Shown here: positions 1 to 9,432 of the stretch, piece by piece
Layout of the letters: each line of letters begins with the position of its first letter
Numbering within the stretch: position 1 is the first letter of the stretch
Assembly: GCA_903824665.1 (NCBI GenBank)
Contig: CAIJXT010000015.1
Coordinates: forward strand, 124,001-188,000
Source of the DNA: an uncultured Bacteroidota bacterium
GTDB taxonomy: Bacteria; Bacteroidota; Bacteroidia; Chitinophagales; Chitinophagaceae
DNA: 64,000 nt
Direction of reading: 5' to 3'
Notes under the pieces: model-generated
What the model was told of the DNA's origin: nothing
The model's database searches: none
The model's input: only the letters and a program-made list of their open reading frames with translations
Made by a program: the position numbers and the translations under genes

Positions 1-2
1 CC

Positions 3-149
3 ATTTGGGAAAAGGAATTTAGATTTGTAGTAATGAATATCAAGTACGGCAATAAAGCAACCGAGAACTCTGACATCACTACTTATATATTAGTGGCGTT
101 TGTGTTGCTAACAGTGGTCGTTGGATCACTGAAGATTTTATTCCTGTAA
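3..149 (+). CDS. C-terminal fragment of a small membrane protein (partial)
   Basis: An open frame enters from the left edge and stops at 147-149. Its last ~21 residues are a strongly hydrophobic stretch (YILVAFVLLTVVVG...), so the protein would end in a single membrane helix. An internal ATG at 33 could instead start a 38-residue membrane peptide. I do not recognise the family. The frame could be chance, since only 48 codons are visible. Confidence 0.35.
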   Translation: MWEKEFRFVVMNIKYGNKATENSDITTYILVAFVLLTVVVGSLKILFL

Positions 150-156
150 TTCCCTC

Positions 157-1842
157 CTACTTACGCGGCTTCAGCAAGTTGGTATATTCAGCCGGTGAAT
201 TGATTAATGCCACGGCTTTCTCTAACTCTTTATCGTACTGCATACCTTGCGCCATACGACCTCTGGTATAATAGTAACGTGATGCTATTTCACTTTCCAA
301 TACGTGCCTTACCTGTTCTTTATGCTTCAGCAGATCTTGCTTTTTGTCGTGTGCAAGTTTGTTTTTCAGCGCGTCAAATTCAGCTTTGGCATTGTCAAAA
401 TATTTCTCTTTAAGCGCAATTTTTTTCAATGAATCCAGCTGCAGTTCGGTTTCCGTTTTGTAAGAGAAATCTTTGTTCTCCAACCATTTCGCAAACTGCT
501 CGAACTCTGATTCTGTAAGTGCAAATTTGGTTGGGTCTGCAATGGTTGGGTGTTTTGAAGCGTATTCTGTGGCATAGTCAAACACATAATTCTTGCTGTA
601 GAGCGTCACAGCAACCATGCTCATGGGCTCATCAGTAACGGTCACGTCAGGCGACACCCCACCACCACTCAGCACATTACGTCCACCACGGGTCTTAAAT
701 GTCTTTTTCAGCGAGTCGGCTATAAGCCCTACGCTACCATCAGCGTTACGGTGTGTATAGTCGAGCGCTTGTATACACCTTCCGCTGGGAGTGTAATACC
801 GGGCTACTGTAAGCTTGAGGTGCGATTTGAAGCCGAGTGGCCTGGTCACCTGCACCAGCCCTTTTCCATAAGATCGCTCTCCGATAATAACACCCCGGTC
901 AAGGTCCTGAATGGTACCGGCAACAATTTCTGAGGCCGAAGCTGATGACTTGTTAACCAATACTGTGAGTGGAAGATCTTTGTTCCATGCAGGCAAAGTG
1001 GTCTTGTATTCCTTATCCATCTCCGGTATCTTGTACTTAGTGCTTACTACCGGCTGCCCTTTGTCTACAAAAATGTTGCAAATATTTACGGCTTCGTCCA
1101 GCAAACCACCGGGATTATTGCGCAGGTCCAGAACCAGACCTTTAAGCGAGGGCTGCACTTTTTTCAGACTGTCGTATGCATCCTTTACCATATTGCCGCA
1201 CTGCTGTGTAAACTGTGTGAGGCGCACATACGCGATATTGTTTTGCGGACCCACCAGCCCTGCATAAGGAACGCTTGATATTTCTATTTCACCACGTGTT
1301 ATCAGCTTTTCAGAACTGATCTGTGTGTAGGCATCTTTCACCTTCATCTTTAGCTGGGTGCCCGGTGAGCCCTTCAGCAAAGAGCCCAGATCATCAACAC
1401 TTTTACCTTTCAGCAACTGGCCATCAATAGCTTCTACCAGATCTCCCGGATGCAAACCTGCAATATGTGCAGGACTGTTTTCATACACATCAGCCACAAA
1501 AATATCATCTCCCTTCCGCTGCATGTTGGCACCTATACCACCATACTTACCAGTAGTCATAAACTCATACTCTTCAATATCAGCTTCGGTAATAAAATTG
1601 GTATAAGGGTCTAACTCCTGCAGCATTGCATCTACCCCGGTCTTGACCAATTTTCCGGGTTCGATAGGGTCTACATAAAACGAATTGAGTTCTTTAAACA
1701 GATTCGTATATATATCCAGATTCTTCGATATCTCGAAGTAGGGATCTGCTGTAGTAGCCCGAATGAAGAAAAATGCAGTTGCAGAAAGAAGCGCACCGGC
1801 AAGAAACCCTTTGGCACCAATACTGTTTTTGAAACGATTCAT
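157..1842 (-). CDS. S41-family C-terminal processing peptidase (CtpA/Prc type)
   Basis: Periplasmic serine protease that trims or degrades proteins from their C-termini. From the ATG at 1842 the 561-residue protein has an N-terminal hydrophobic signal/anchor (GAKGFLAGALLSATAFFF), a PDZ domain (GIGANMQRKGDDIFVADVYE to LKMKV) for substrate binding, and the S41 core. The core shows the LDLRNNPGGLL motif, the nucleophile region SSASASEIVAGT and the general-base lysine region GERSYGKGLVQ, so the Ser-Lys dyad is intact. A longer reading frame reaches 1968, but its extra 42 residues look like untranslated leader; the ATG followed by the signal sequence is the better start. A charged helical tail of ~130 residues follows the core. 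The gene stands alone and diverges from the gene at 2019. Family is certain; substrate is unknown. Confidence 0.93.
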   Translation of the reverse strand: MNRFKNSIGAKGFLAGALLSATAFFFIRATTADPYFEISKNLDIYTNLFKELNSFYVDPIEPGKLVKTGVDAMLQELDPYTNFITEADIEEYEFMTTGKYGGIGANMQRKGDDIFVADVYENSPAHIAGLHPGDLVEAIDGQLLKGKSVDDLGSLLKGSPGTQLKMKVKDAYTQISSEKLITRGEIEISSVPYAGLVGPQNNIAYVRLTQFTQQCGNMVKDAYDSLKKVQPSLKGLVLDLRNNPGGLLDEAVNICNIFVDKGQPVVSTKYKIPEMDKEYKTTLPAWNKDLPLTVLVNKSSASASEIVAGTIQDLDRGVIIGERSYGKGLVQVTRPLGFKSHLKLTVARYYTPSGRCIQALDYTHRNADGSVGLIADSLKKTFKTRGGRNVLSGGGVSPDVTVTDEPMSMVAVTLYSKNYVFDYATEYASKHPTIADPTKFALTESEFEQFAKWLENKDFSYKTETELQLDSLKKIALKEKYFDNAKAEFDALKNKLAHDKKQDLLKHKEQVRHVLESEIASRYYYTRGRMAQGMQYDKELEKAVALINSPAEYTNLLKPRK

Positions 1843-2018
1843 TATTTTATCCTTTACACAAATTGAAAACAGGTACGAATTTACGGTATTTCGGGTGCGA
1901 AGGAATAAATAAATTGTCTGCAAACAGACACTAGTTGTTATAATATTGGTAATTTGTAACCCAAACATATTACCCCTCAGGCCTGCACCACCAAAACACT
2001 ATAACACGCTCTGCCTTT

Positions 2019-2672
2019 ATGAGATACCTTAATGTTTGCATGGTACTGTTCACCGTTCTGATAATGACGGCCGGGGCTGCTGCACAAAAACCGTTTACTG
2101 AAGGGGTACTTGTATACAAAGTAACACTGACAACACCCGACAATGCTGCATATAAGGGTACATATGTTTTTTCTTTCAAAGGAGCCGAAATCAAAAAAGA
2201 GCTGCTACTAGACAATGGGTTCAAAGATGTGACATTGTACAACTGCGCTACCAACAAAATATACACACTGCAAAGAGGCAACGAAAAGCAATATGCAATT
2301 CAGCTCAGTATGGATGATCTGCTACTCAAGCAACAGAAGTTTACAGGATTCCGAATCAGGAATGAAGAAAAAGATGTGAAGGAACTGGCAGGCTATAAAG
2401 TGTACAAAGGCACTGTTGTTTACCGCAATGGCAGCCAGACAGACATATTCTATACAAAAGAATGGAAGCCGGTGCAATCTATAACTTACAACCGTTTTCC
2501 GGGTGCACAGTTCTTCCCTTTGTACTTTGCCTACAGCGAAGAAAACGGTACCGCAATGACATTTGAAGCAGAAAAAATGGAGGCTGTTCCGGTTGCATCG
2601 TCCGTGTTCGAAATACCTAAAGACTTTATCATGATTTCCTACGAAGAGTATAAGCAGCTACGCAACGAATGA
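2019..2672 (+). CDS. secreted protein of unknown function
   Basis: A 217-residue protein with a clear signal peptide (YLNVCMVLFTVLIMTAGAAAQ, cleavage after AAAQ). The mature part is rich in beta-strand-like alternation (YKGTYVFSFKGAEIKKELLL; YKVYKGTVVYRNGSQTDIFY) and resembles the lipocalin/DUF4412-like secreted proteins common in Bacteroidota, but I cannot assign it to a family. The last codons overlap the start of the L,D-transpeptidase gene in an ATGA arrangement, so the two are almost certainly co-transcribed and may both act in the cell envelope. Confidence 0.75.
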   Translation: MRYLNVCMVLFTVLIMTAGAAAQKPFTEGVLVYKVTLTTPDNAAYKGTYVFSFKGAEIKKELLLDNGFKDVTLYNCATNKIYTLQRGNEKQYAIQLSMDDLLLKQQKFTGFRIRNEEKDVKELAGYKVYKGTVVYRNGSQTDIFYTKEWKPVQSITYNRFPGAQFFPLYFAYSEENGTAMTFEAEKMEAVPVASSVFEIPKDFIMISYEEYKQLRNE

Positions 2673-3385
2673 TACAAGTTATTTCGCGCTTCAGACAATC
2701 AGGTCAAACAAGATCTTTGTTTTGGTTGTTCGCTTTCCTGTTTATGGTGCATCAGGCGGCCGGGCAAAACAAAAACGCAGACAAACCCAGTGATATCAGG
2801 ATTCTCGAAGAGCACAAAGATGCCAATGGGAACACTGTTCGTACCATTCAATATTATCAGGCGGGTACACGTGTGACGGAAACAAGGGTGATCAGTTCGT
2901 TCAAGAGTCTTAATGCTCCAATAGATCCGGATACACTAAACAAAGACTCACTGATGCTGATCGTCAACAAGTCGCGATATGTACTGGATATGTACTACCG
3001 TAAAAAAAAGATACGTACTTACAAGGTGGTATTTGGGCCTAAGCCGCAGGAAAACAAAATGATGAAAGGCGACAGGCGCACACCGGAGGGCTGGTTCAAC
3101 ATTTCAGAAAAACATGCCAGTGCGCGGTACCAGAAATTCATTCATATCGACTATCCGAATGACTCTGCCAGAAAACGCTTTGCCGTGCTAAAGCAGAAAG
3201 GACTGGTACCGCCAGACGCTGAAATAGGCGGCGACGTGGGAATACATGGTGTATGGAAGGGCGGCGATGATATGATTGAAATGGGGGTAGGCTGGACGGA
3301 CGGGTGCATAGCAATGAAAAACAAGGATATCGAAGACCTGTACCGATTGGTAGACCAGGGCGTAAGGGTGCTGATCAGAAAGTAA
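2669..3385 (+). CDS. L,D-transpeptidase (YkuD domain), secreted
   Basis: Enzyme that forms L,D-crosslinks in peptidoglycan or attaches proteins to it. The 238-residue protein has an N-terminal hydrophobic segment (SLFWLFAFLFMVHQAAGQ) and a YkuD domain in the C-terminal 140 residues. The domain contains the family's histidine block GIHGVWKGGDD and the catalytic cysteine block GWTDGCIAMKNKDIEDLY, close to the usual HG...SxGCxR/xM pattern; the usual Ser-x-Gly before the cysteine is Thr-Asp-Gly here. The start overlaps the preceding gene by four bases, pointing to translational coupling. Confidence 0.88.
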   Translation: MIQVISRFRQSGQTRSLFWLFAFLFMVHQAAGQNKNADKPSDIRILEEHKDANGNTVRTIQYYQAGTRVTETRVISSFKSLNAPIDPDTLNKDSLMLIVNKSRYVLDMYYRKKKIRTYKVVFGPKPQENKMMKGDRRTPEGWFNISEKHASARYQKFIHIDYPNDSARKRFAVLKQKGLVPPDAEIGGDVGIHGVWKGGDDMIEMGVGWTDGCIAMKNKDIEDLYRLVDQGVRVLIRK

Positions 3386-3450
3386 TACATTGCTGGTCGT
3401 TGCATTGGTTTTCAAAACTATCTGCTAATTTCGCAAACAAATACTCATCG

Positions 3451-4152
3451 ATGAACAAAGTAGTGGAAGGCGCTGATGTTGCAGTGCAGGACATACATTC
3501 CGGAGCAACGATAATGCTCGGAGGATTTGGACTATGTGGCATACCGGAAAATTGCATTGCTGCACTCGTAAGAAAAGGTGTAAATAACCTTACCTGTATT
3601 TCCAATAATGCAGGGGTAGACGACTTCGGCATTGGGCTGATGCTGCAACAAAAACAGGTCAAAAAAATGATCTCTTCGTATGTGGGTGAGAATGCAGAGT
3701 TCGAGCGGCAACTGCTGAGTGGTGAGCTGGAGGTGGAACTGATACCACAGGGCACACTGGCTACACGCTGCATGGCCAGCGGCTATGGCATGCCGGCTGT
3801 GTATCTGCTGGCAGGTGTGGGTACAGAAGTAGCAGAAGGAAAAGAAGTGCGTGAATTTAATGGCAGACCATACCTTATGGAATATGCGTTCGATTCTGAC
3901 TTTGCGATAGTGAAAGCCTGGAAAGGTGATCGGTTGGGCAACCTGATATTTAAGGACACTGCACGCAACTTCAACCCGATGATGGCTATGGCAGGTAAAA
4001 TTACCATAGCAGAAGTAGAAGAGCTGGTAGAGCCTGGCGAACTGGATCCAAACTTCATTCACGTACCCGGTATATATGTGCACAGGATATTTGAGGGCAA
4101 AGATTACGAGAAGCGCATAGAGCAAAGGACGGTGAGGAAAAGAAATGTGTGA
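3451..4152 (+). CDS. scoA: 3-oxoacid CoA-transferase subunit A
   Basis: Alpha subunit of a class I CoA-transferase (succinyl-CoA:3-oxoacid CoA-transferase type), which moves CoA between succinyl-CoA and acetoacetate. The 233-residue protein carries the family signature GGFGLCGIPENCI near the N-terminus and conserved NNAGVDDFGIG and EFNGRPYLMEYAF blocks. The frame is open upstream to 3304, but that part overlaps the transpeptidase gene and has no homologous character, so ATG 3451 is chosen. A sequence near the Bacteroidota -7 consensus (TAATTTCG, 3426-3433) lies just ahead. The B subunit follows after 107 bases, which contain no gene. Confidence 0.95.
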   Translation: MNKVVEGADVAVQDIHSGATIMLGGFGLCGIPENCIAALVRKGVNNLTCISNNAGVDDFGIGLMLQQKQVKKMISSYVGENAEFERQLLSGELEVELIPQGTLATRCMASGYGMPAVYLLAGVGTEVAEGKEVREFNGRPYLMEYAFDSDFAIVKAWKGDRLGNLIFKDTARNFNPMMAMAGKITIAEVEELVEPGELDPNFIHVPGIYVHRIFEGKDYEKRIEQRTVRKRNV

Positions 4153-4259
4153 TCCTGATCTGAATTGCCGAACCAATATTATTCAAAATAACAATTTCCT
4201 TTACCTCGCAAGTATACAAAATATAAGGAAGCCCGTTAAGGGTAGTGGGGGTTTAGATT

Positions 4260-4916
4260 ATGGCACTGAATAAAGAACAAATCGCAAAAAGAATAGCAAA
4301 AGAACTGCGTGATGGTTTCTATGTGAACCTGGGAATAGGTATTCCTACACTGGTGGCCAATTACATACCTGAAGGTGTAAACGTGATCCTGCAAAGCGAG
4401 AACGGATTGCTGGGTATGGGACCTTTCCCATGGGAAGGCGAGGAAGATCCGGACCTGATCAATGCGGGTAAACAGACCGTTACGACACTACCGGGATCTG
4501 CTTTTTTTGATAGTGCTATGAGCTTTGGCATGATCCGTGCCGGCAAGGTGAACCTGACTGTGCTGGGAGCTATGGAAGTGTCTGAAACCGGCGATATTGC
4601 CAACTGGAAAATACCCAACAAAATGGTGAAAGGCATGGGCGGTGCTATGGACCTTGTGGCTGCGGCCAAAAACATCATAGTAGCCATGCAGCACACCAAC
4701 CCTAAGGGGGAAAGCAAGCTGTTGCCCAAATGCTCCTTGCCACTGACCGGCGTTGCCTGCGTGAAGAAGATAGTTTCGGATCTCGGCGTGTTTGATGTGA
4801 CACCTGATGGCTTTGTATGCATAGAGTATGCACCGGGTGTAACAATAGACGAGATCAAGGCAAAAACTGCAGGCAGACTATCTATAGCACCTGATGTGAA
4901 AGAAATGGAATTGTAA
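4260..4916 (+). CDS. scoB: 3-oxoacid CoA-transferase subunit B
   Basis: Beta subunit of the class I CoA-transferase; it carries the catalytic glutamate that forms the glutamyl-CoA thioester. The 218-residue sequence contains the active-site block [12 protein letters not shown] (Glu of SENG) and the conserved [22 protein letters not shown] and [19 protein letters not shown] segments. Length matches the family. It follows scoA on the same strand and points toward the convergent fatty-acid oxidation gene at 4981-7386, so this segment looks like a small acyl-CoA/ketone-body metabolism locus. Confidence 0.95.
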   Translation: MALNKEQIAKRIAKELRDGFYVNLGIGIPTLVANYIPEGVNVILQSENGLLGMGPFPWEGEEDPDLINAGKQTVTTLPGSAFFDSAMSFGMIRAGKVNLTVLGAMEVSETGDIANWKIPNKMVKGMGGAMDLVAAAKNIIVAMQHTNPKGESKLLPKCSLPLTGVACVKKIVSDLGVFDVTPDGFVCIEYAPGVTIDEIKAKTAGRLSIAPDVKEMEL

Positions 4917-4980
4917 GTTCCTGATTTCGCACCGGATGGCTGTTTTTATATCATGCCATTCAACTGATAAATGCTTTGGC

Positions 4981-7386
4981 CTAATTCCTGAGGGGCTTAC
5001 CGGACACCAGTATGCTCTGCAGGCGCTCCAGTGTTTTCTTCTGTCCGCACAGGCTCAGGAATGCTTCGCGTTCTATGTCCAGCAGGAATTGCTCAGATAC
5101 CAGAGTGGGTTGTGACAGGTCGCCGCCACACATTACGTAGGCCAGTTTCTCGGCAATCAGTTTATCGTGCTCGGTGATGTAGTTGCCGCGCCACATGCCA
5201 TGTATACCTGCCATAAGCCCACCCAGGCCGCCACGACCCTGCACCTTCACATCATTACGTGGTGCAGGTTGAGTATATCCCTGATCCCACAGTGAAAGCA
5301 CCTTTTGCTTTGCATCGCCTATGCGCCTGTCCTGATGGATGGATATACCATCGAAACCCGGCCGCAGCACAAAATTTTCGAATGCCTCGTGTGCAGAGGT
5401 AGATACTTTTGCGGTGCCTACGTTGATGAACAACTGCTGCAGATAATTGACTTCAATATCTTCCTTGATGTTGCGGTCGCCGGCGCGTAGTGCCATCTCC
5501 TTGGTGCCACCGCCACCGGGTATGAGCCCCACACCTACCTCTACCAGACCGATGTAGCTCTCGGCAGCTGCCTGTACCGCATCGGCATGGAGGCACATCT
5601 CGCAACCACCGCCCAGTGTGAGGCCATGAGGGGCTACTATCACCGGTATACTGCTGTAGCGCATTCGCATAGTGGTGCGCTGAAACATCCGGATTGCCAT
5701 ATCGAGCTCATCGTACTCCTGCTCTACTGCGAACATAAATATGAGTCCTACATTGGCACCGGCACTGAAATTGGCACCACTGTTGGCAATCACCAATCCT
5801 TTGTACTGTTCCTCGGCGATCTGTATCGACTGCTGTACGCCAGCCAGTACCTCTCCACCAATGGTATTCATCTTGGTGTTCCAGCTCAGGGCTACTACGT
5901 CATCGCCGATATCGTATAGCTTACAGGAGCTGTTTTTCCATACCACTTTTTCATTCAGCCGGTCGAGGATGATGAAGGTATCTGCGCCCGGTATCTCGCG
6001 ATAAGCCTGAGTGGTGATATCGTAGTACAGCCTGCGGCCTTTTTCAGTTTTGTAAAAAGTGGTTATCCCCTTATCCAGCATTTGCTGCACCCATGGTGCA
6101 ACAGTTATGCCGGCGGCAGTCATTTTGTCCAGCACCTTTTTCACGCCGAGTACATCCCAGCTTTCGAAGGCGCCTATCTCCCAGCCAAAGCCCGCCTTCA
6201 GCGCATCGTCTATCTTGTAGAGATCGTCGGTGATCTCGGGTATGCGGTTGGAGATATAGGCAAACAACAGGTGGTGGAACTGCTTGTAAAACTCCCCAGC
6301 CTTGTCTGTACCATTATACAATACTTTGAGGCGTGCGGCCAGATCGTCGGTCTGCTTCGCAGCATCTATAGTGGCATACTTTGTCTTCACCTTGGGGCCA
6401 TACTCCATGGTCGCCAGGTTGAGGGTCAGTATCTCTGATTTTACACCCTTGCCTGATGGTGTTTTCTTATAGAATCCCTGTCCTGTTTTATCGCCCAGCC
6501 ACTTGTTGGCGAGCATGGTATCTATGAATGCAGGTATGGCAAAAATGTCCTTCGCCTCATCGTTGGGCACGTTGGCAGGCAGGGCTTTTGCAACCAGCAC
6601 CAGTGTATCGAGCCCTACCACATCGCCGGTGCGGAACGTGGCCGACTTGGGCCTGCCCATGATGGTACCGGTGAGTGTGTCTACCTCATCGACAGTGAGG
6701 CCGAGCGCCTGCATGGCCTTGAACACCGCCATGAAGCCGAACACCCCTACCCGATTGGCAATAAATGCCGGAGTGTCTTTGCACAATACTGTTGTCTTGC
6801 CCAGAAAGCGGCTGCCATAATCGGCCAGGAAGGCTGTGACTGCTGGCAGCGTGTCGGGGCCGGGTATGATCTCGAGCAGGCGCAGGTAGCGGGGCGGGTT
6901 GAAGAAGTGGGTGCCGCAGAAATGCCGGCGGAAATCTTCGCTGCGCCCTTCGTTCATCAGGTGTATCGGTATGCCCGATGTGTTGGACGAAATGATAGTT
7001 CCTGGTTTGCGGTACTGCTCTATGCGGGCAAAAAGCTGCTGCTTGATATCGAGCCGCTCTACTACTACTTCTATAATCCAGTCGCAATCAGCTATTTGCG
7101 GCAGGTTGTCGTCTATGTTGCCGGTGGTAATCCGAGCTGCTACGGCTTTGGTGTACACTGCCGACGGCTTGCTTTTGAGGGTGGCCTGCAGCGCATCGTT
7201 GACGATGCGATTGCGCACCTGGCGGTCTGTGAGCGACAGCCCCTTTGCTGTCTCGGCATCGGTGAGGGTGGCGGGTGCAATATCGAGCAGGAGCACCTGA
7301 ACCCCTATGCCTGCAAAGTGGCAAGCGATACGCGAACCCATAACACCACTGCCTATTACTGCTACCTTCCGGATACTCCTGTTCAT
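4981..7386 (-). CDS. 3-hydroxyacyl-CoA dehydrogenase / enoyl-CoA hydratase fusion (FadN type)
   Basis: Bifunctional beta-oxidation enzyme of 801 residues. The N-terminal half is an NAD-binding 3-hydroxyacyl-CoA dehydrogenase with the Rossmann motif VAVIGSGVMGSRIA at residues ~8-21, the SSNTSGIPI block, and the GTHFFNPP motif with the catalytic histidine, followed by the C-terminal dimerisation domain. The last ~300 residues are a crotonase domain with the oxyanion-hole segment ANSGANFSAGANVG and APHGLTLGGGCE. The order dehydrogenase-then-hydratase matches FadN of Bacillus, the reverse of FadB. The usual partner thiolase and acyl-CoA dehydrogenase are not next to it; the CoA-transferase pair lies convergently on the other side. 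Confidence 0.93.
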   Translation of the reverse strand: MNRSIRKVAVIGSGVMGSRIACHFAGIGVQVLLLDIAPATLTDAETAKGLSLTDRQVRNRIVNDALQATLKSKPSAVYTKAVAARITTGNIDDNLPQIADCDWIIEVVVERLDIKQQLFARIEQYRKPGTIISSNTSGIPIHLMNEGRSEDFRRHFCGTHFFNPPRYLRLLEIIPGPDTLPAVTAFLADYGSRFLGKTTVLCKDTPAFIANRVGVFGFMAVFKAMQALGLTVDEVDTLTGTIMGRPKSATFRTGDVVGLDTLVLVAKALPANVPNDEAKDIFAIPAFIDTMLANKWLGDKTGQGFYKKTPSGKGVKSEILTLNLATMEYGPKVKTKYATIDAAKQTDDLAARLKVLYNGTDKAGEFYKQFHHLLFAYISNRIPEITDDLYKIDDALKAGFGWEIGAFESWDVLGVKKVLDKMTAAGITVAPWVQQMLDKGITTFYKTEKGRRLYYDITTQAYREIPGADTFIILDRLNEKVVWKNSSCKLYDIGDDVVALSWNTKMNTIGGEVLAGVQQSIQIAEEQYKGLVIANSGANFSAGANVGLIFMFAVEQEYDELDMAIRMFQRTTMRMRYSSIPVIVAPHGLTLGGGCEMCLHADAVQAAAESYIGLVEVGVGLIPGGGGTKEMALRAGDRNIKEDIEVNYLQQLFINVGTAKVSTSAHEAFENFVLRPGFDGISIHQDRRIGDAKQKVLSLWDQGYTQPAPRNDVKVQGRGGLGGLMAGIHGMWRGNYITEHDKLIAEKLAYVMCGGDLSQPTLVSEQFLLDIEREAFLSLCGQKKTLERLQSILVSGKPLRN

Positions 7387-7470
7387 AACAACCTGATTAT
7401 AGCATGTAAGTTAAGATATTCTGCCAACAGGTGATGCAGCATGTATGCATTGCCGTTGGGAGCATGGTGT

Positions 7471-7881
7471 TGCGCAATTTTGCGCAGTTGCCCTGATTTT
7501 TTTGCCTTAACACACAAATCGTTGTCAATCAGTTATTTATTCAAATTTTGGCCCAGAAGTTTTGCGCAAAAATTGCGCACTCTCTTCCCACTTTGCGCAG
7601 TGGCGTACATGCAAATCAGATTTTTCAGGGGTCTGCTTTTATAGCTACAAATACTGCGCCCAAAAAGCGAACTCTGCTCTTCCGATAGGTATCGTGATCT
7701 CCAAAACTGGCTGGCCGCGGCCAGGGGAACTGCTGTCTGGTTGGCAGACAGGCGAACGCCGGGAAGAGGGTTTGGGGGCTGTGCAGGCAAAATTGCGCAC
7801 CGTGCGCAATTATTTTTTGAAAAACACTAAATGATTGATTATCAGCTGTTTAGTTCTGTAAAATTGCGCACTTTTTGCGCA
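7471..7881. repeat. Intergenic cluster of nine TGCGCA sites, mostly in close pairs
   Basis: The ~700 bases between the genes at 7386 and 8084 hold no believable gene. They contain nine copies of the self-complementary hexamer TGCGCA, starting at 7471, 7481, 7563, 7574, 7594, 7794, 7803, 7865 and 7876, usually preceded by T or followed by A runs. Pairs are spaced 9-11 bases, about one helical turn. The same motif recurs at 22982-23068. It may be a protein-binding array or the relic of a mobile element; no function is known to me. Confidence 0.6.
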
Positions 7882-8083
7882 CTTTTGCCCACTCACCCAG
7901 TGTGCCCAACTGGAAAATTGCCCACCTTGCGGCACTGTATAATACTGCCACAAAAATCGAGCCGGAAATTGTCGGGAAGGGGAAATTTGTGTACTCTTAT
8001 TGCATTGATTTGTGGGAGGGGCAAGACCATACGCAATGGCTATGGTGGCTGAGGAGGTGAAGAACGGGAATGGGTATACTGTT

Positions 8084-9409
8084 TTACTCCACTATCCATT
8101 TGGCGGTGATGTGCCGCCCGTCTATAGTAGTGCTGATGATATAAGTACCTTTTGCCCAGTTTGTCTGTATCGTTTGGGCCTTGTTGGTTACGGTGGTGTA
8201 TCTATAAACCTCCATGCCTGCAAGATTACTGATAACAACGGCGACATTTTCGTTTGTGACGCTAACTATCGTGATATTACACTGTGTGCGGCCAGGATTG
8301 GGGGATATTTGTATGGAGGCTGTACCTGCTGAATAGAATACATTATCTACTTTATCAATCAAATGGCTGGTTATTTTCCGTACTACGTGATTGCCCACAT
8401 CGCCTATGTACACATCGCCGTTTTTGCCTACAGCAATACCCTGTGGTCCTTTTAACTGTGCAAATACTGGATTTCCGCCATCGCCCGAATAACCGCCCGA
8501 GCCATTCCCTGCTATAGTTGTAATTGTTCCATCAGTAGATATTTTCCTGATGCGGTGATTGTTTGTTGCCTGAGCCAAGTAGAGATTACCCGATGTGTCG
8601 ATCGCAATCACACCATTTGAAATCATAGCTGCTGTAGCTGGCCCGTTATCGCCGCCGTAGCCACTTATTCCATTACCTGCATATGTAGATAAAATAGAAA
8701 AGGCATTGATTTTGCGGATACGGCTATTAGCGACAAAATACAACGAACCTGTTTTATCTAAACATATGCTAATAAGCGAATCAAATTTCGCAGTGTCTTT
8801 ATGTGTACCGTCGGCACTAAACCCTTGTACACCTGTTCCTGCGATCGTTGTAATTATCCCAAATGTATCTACTTTGCGAATGCGAAAATTGCGTGCATCC
8901 ATGATATATACATTACCAGTATCATCAACTGCCACACCACTAGCGTCATTCAGCATGGCTGTAGTAGCAGGTATACCATCGCCATTGTAGCCAGCTGTGT
9001 CCATACCCGCAATGGTTGTAATGATACCAGCAGTACTAATTTTTCTTATTCTGTTGTGGTCTATTATGTATACGTTTTTGTTGCGGTCAACAGTTATTGT
9101 TGCGCATGCCTTAATACTGGCAAATATTGCAGGCCCACCATCGCCACTAAAACCGTTGATGCCATTGCCGGCAAATGTGGTTATCATCCCGGTGGTGTTT
9201 ACCATCCTTATTCGATGATTAAATGCATCGCAGATATACAGATTGCCATCACCGTCTACAGCTACACCGTAAGGGTAATCGAAACTGGCTGCAGTAGCAG
9301 GCCCACCATCGCCAGAAAATCCTTCGGCACCGCTACCTGCCACCGTAACAATAACCTGGGCCCGCAGCACAAGTGGGAGTAAAAGGAGGGAAAGAAAGAG
9401 CGTTTTCAT
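8084..9409 (-). CDS. secreted NHL-repeat beta-propeller protein, type IX sorting tail
   Basis: A 441-residue extracellular protein. After the signal peptide MKTLFLSLLLLPLVLRAQ come about six NHL-type repeats, each with the pattern TIAGxGxxGYSGDGGPATAA...GVAVDxxGNLYIxDxxNxRIRK. The last ~80 residues (ISPNPGRTQCNITIVSV to ITAKWIVE) look like a secretion/sorting domain of the type IX family. The frame is open to 9448, but ATG 9409 directly precedes the signal peptide. Only 23 bases separate it from the similar upstream gene, so the two are a tandem duplicate in one transcript. The ligand or enzymatic role, if any, cannot be read from the sequence. Confidence 0.88.
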   Translation of the reverse strand: MKTLFLSLLLLPLVLRAQVIVTVAGSGAEGFSGDGGPATAASFDYPYGVAVDGDGNLYICDAFNHRIRMVNTTGMITTFAGNGINGFSGDGGPAIFASIKACATITVDRNKNVYIIDHNRIRKISTAGIITTIAGMDTAGYNGDGIPATTAMLNDASGVAVDDTGNVYIMDARNFRIRKVDTFGIITTIAGTGVQGFSADGTHKDTAKFDSLISICLDKTGSLYFVANSRIRKINAFSILSTYAGNGISGYGGDNGPATAAMISNGVIAIDTSGNLYLAQATNNHRIRKISTDGTITTIAGNGSGGYSGDGGNPVFAQLKGPQGIAVGKNGDVYIGDVGNHVVRKITSHLIDKVDNVFYSAGTASIQISPNPGRTQCNITIVSVTNENVAVVISNLAGMEVYRYTTVTNKAQTIQTNWAKGTYIISTTIDGRHITAKWIVE

Positions 9410-9432
9410 ACAATTGGTTTTAGGTGGGTGAT

